NCBI GenBank assembly: GCA_044356745.1
Contig: JBIKVP010000102.1
Location: 1-5,559 of the forward strand
Direction: 5' to 3'
DNA: 5,559 nt
Source of the DNA: JBIKVP01 sp044356745
Lineage (GTDB): Bacteria > Pseudomonadota > Alphaproteobacteria > Rhizobiales > Beijerinckiaceae
This document shows, one piece after another, positions 4,226 through 5,559 of the stretch. The notes under the pieces are model-generated. The model searched no databases and was not told where the DNA came from. It saw only the letters and a program-made list of their open reading frames with translations. Within the stretch, counting starts at the first letter, position 1; each line of letters opens with the position of its first letter. The position numbers were made by a program, and so were the translations under genes.

Positions 4226-5559
4226 ATGACGTTATCAACTCACACAATGAATTCTGATCCTGCGTTCGAAACGTGGGAGCGCATGGCATTAAAAGCTTTG
4301 AAAGGTGCAGGGCTCGAAACGTTAAACACCTCAACCCTTGATAACGTTTCTTTCAAGCCGCTTTATGAACGCGATGAGCACGGAACCTATATCCAGCGCG
4401 TGTTGGAGGGCGCACATGTTTGCGCACGGTGTGATAATCCTGATGTGACGCAAGCGCTTGATCAGATCAATGATGATATAACAAATGGTGTAACAACACT
4501 CAACGTCATTGAAGAAGGAGCCGTGGGCGCGTACGGCTTTGGAATAAAAACCCCGAGCGCATTGATTGAAGGGGTGCTTGATCACTCCGAGGTTCGCACA
4601 TTTTGCGTGGTATACGACAGTGCAAATTTCGCATATTCTTATGCTCTTGATTTATTTAAAGATGTAAAACAAGGGCGTATACCAGCATGTGTGCATGTAG
4701 GATACGATCCTCTTGGATCCATGATGCATCTGAACGATACGCATGTTGATTGGGCGTTAAGGGCGGCGCATGTAGTTGATCGCTGGAAAAGTTTACGCGC
4801 AAATTCGCCAGATGATCGCTTTAAAGATACATTTTGGACAGTAGATGGACGCATTATTCACAACAAAGGCGGCAATGCGACGCTCGAACTGGCTTATATG
4901 TTGGCGTGCGGTGTCAGCTATTTGCGCATGATGGCCGATCAAGGGATTAACGTTATCCAAAGTTCTCACTGGCTCATTTTTAAGATGAGTGTTGATGCAG
5001 ATCAGGCCGTAAGCATCGCCAAGCTACGCGCCTTTCGTCTGCTCTGGGCAAGTGTGTTGACCTCTTGTGGTTTGGATGATCCTGCACCTGCAAATATTTA
5101 TGCTGAAACATCGTGGCGCATGATGGCTGCACAAGATGTTCACACAAATCTTATTCGTACAACGCTTGCAATCATGAGTGCGCTTGTGGGTGGTGCGGAT
5201 CATATTTGCGCATTACCCTTCAGTCAGCCTCTAGGATTGCCCGATGCACATGCGCGTCGCCTTGCGCGTAATACGACATTAATTTTACGTGATGAGGCGC
5301 ATTTAGGCGTTGTCAATGATCCAATGGCAGGATCAGGACTATATGAGGCGCTGACATCTCATCTTGCACAAAGTGCATGGTTAGAATTCCAACAAATTGA
5401 AGAAGAGGGTGGATTATTTCGCTCTATGCAAAGCGGTGCTTTTATAGCGCGTGTTGATGAAGCCTCTCAAAAATGGCAAAACGGACGTGCTCATGGTGAT
5501 GAAAAACGTATTGGCGTTGATTTATTTCAATCAGATCAACAAGTTGATGTACCTGTTAT
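4226..5559 (+). CDS. mutA: Methylmalonyl-CoA mutase small (beta) subunit, 3' end outside window
   Basis: Small subunit of the heterodimeric, adenosylcobalamin-dependent mutase that interconverts methylmalonyl-CoA and succinyl-CoA in propionyl-CoA metabolism in the cytoplasm. From family knowledge, catalysis and cobalamin binding belong to the large subunit MutB; MutA is a structural homologue that lacks a working active site. The visible 444 codons cover the N-terminal segment and the TIM-barrel domain. Marker stretches are WERMALKALKGAGLE (about 14-28), VDGRIIHNKGG (about 206-216), RMMAAQDVHTNLIRTTLA (about 297-314), PFSQPLGLPDAHARRLARNT (about 332-351) and VNDPMAGSGLYEAL (about 363-376), then an IEEEGG motif. 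LPFSQPLGLPDA and GSGLYEAL fit small subunits better than MutB. The usual length is about 600-680 aa, so the C-terminal domain lies beyond the window and mutB is expected after it. ATG 4226 is preceded by GAGG (4216-4219) with a 6-nt spacer. The gene diverges from the proteinase and carries repeated operator-like motifs upstream. Confidence 0.9.
   Translation, partial: MTLSTHTMNSDPAFETWERMALKALKGAGLETLNTSTLDNVSFKPLYERDEHGTYIQRVLEGAHVCARCDNPDVTQALDQINDDITNGVTTLNVIEEGAVGAYGFGIKTPSALIEGVLDHSEVRTFCVVYDSANFAYSYALDLFKDVKQGRIPACVHVGYDPLGSMMHLNDTHVDWALRAAHVVDRWKSLRANSPDDRFKDTFWTVDGRIIHNKGGNATLELAYMLACGVSYLRMMADQGINVIQSSHWLIFKMSVDADQAVSIAKLRAFRLLWASVLTSCGLDDPAPANIYAETSWRMMAAQDVHTNLIRTTLAIMSALVGGADHICALPFSQPLGLPDAHARRLARNTTLILRDEAHLGVVNDPMAGSGLYEALTSHLAQSAWLEFQQIEEEGGLFRSMQSGAFIARVDEASQKWQNGRAHGDEKRIGVDLFQSDQQVDVPV

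Noticed and set aside
4331..4854. Two minus-strand frames (84 and 71 aa) opposite mutA
   Set aside because: They lie antisense to the clearly conserved MutA coding sequence and show no recognisable motif or ribosome binding site.
1..5559. CRISPR array, tRNA, rRNA, transposase or insertion sequence
   Set aside because: No regularly spaced long repeats, no tRNA-like cloverleaf, no transposase-like protein and no terminal inverted repeats with target duplications were seen.

Overview
The window looks like a chromosomal stretch of an alphaproteobacterium with a moderately AT-rich genome (my estimate is mid-40s % GC). The taxonomic call rests on protein character: a YejF-type double ABC ATPase, an ErpA/HesB-type A-type Fe-S carrier, a periplasmic bacterial transglutaminase-like cysteine proteinase (BTLCP) and a heterodimer-type methylmalonyl-CoA mutase small subunit. 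I cannot name a genus from this sequence.

Layout. Positions 1-572 hold the 3' remnant of an MmeI-like (type IIL/IIG) DNA methyltransferase on the + strand, cut off by in-frame stops. A near-perfect bidirectional terminator hairpin (599-630) separates it from an unrecognised 58-aa minus-strand gene (653-829) that has a good ribosome binding site. Then come four further genes. Three are on the minus strand: a fused double ATPase of an oligopeptide/microcin C importer (yejF, 992-2608), an A-type Fe-S carrier (erpA, 2694-3035) and an exported cysteine proteinase (3206-3889). The fourth, mutA, starts at 4226 on the + strand and runs off the right edge. The proteinase and mutA diverge from a 324-bp intergenic region.

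How the genes relate. The order proteinase - erpA - yejF on one strand allows co-transcription of erpA and yejF (85-bp gap), but a structured element and a terminator-like hairpin lie between the proteinase and erpA. No yejA, yejB or yejE is present, so the ATPase must work with membrane subunits encoded elsewhere. The mutA product would pair with MutB, expected just beyond the window, to interconvert methylmalonyl-CoA and succinyl-CoA.

The most unusual features are non-coding. (1) Downstream of the proteinase gene, the minus-strand RNA can form a 14-bp stem with no unpaired bases (three G-U pairs) around a 25-nt loop of C-runs that contains the anti-Shine-Dalgarno core CCUCC. A second, terminator-like hairpin follows. 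This is reminiscent of alphaproteobacterial 'cuckoo' small RNAs. The opposite DNA strand of the loop is a textbook G-quadruplex motif. (2) The divergent intergenic region carries two separate heptamer families: three GCATGAC copies near the proteinase and five ATTTGAG copies near mutA. Both look like transcription factor sites.
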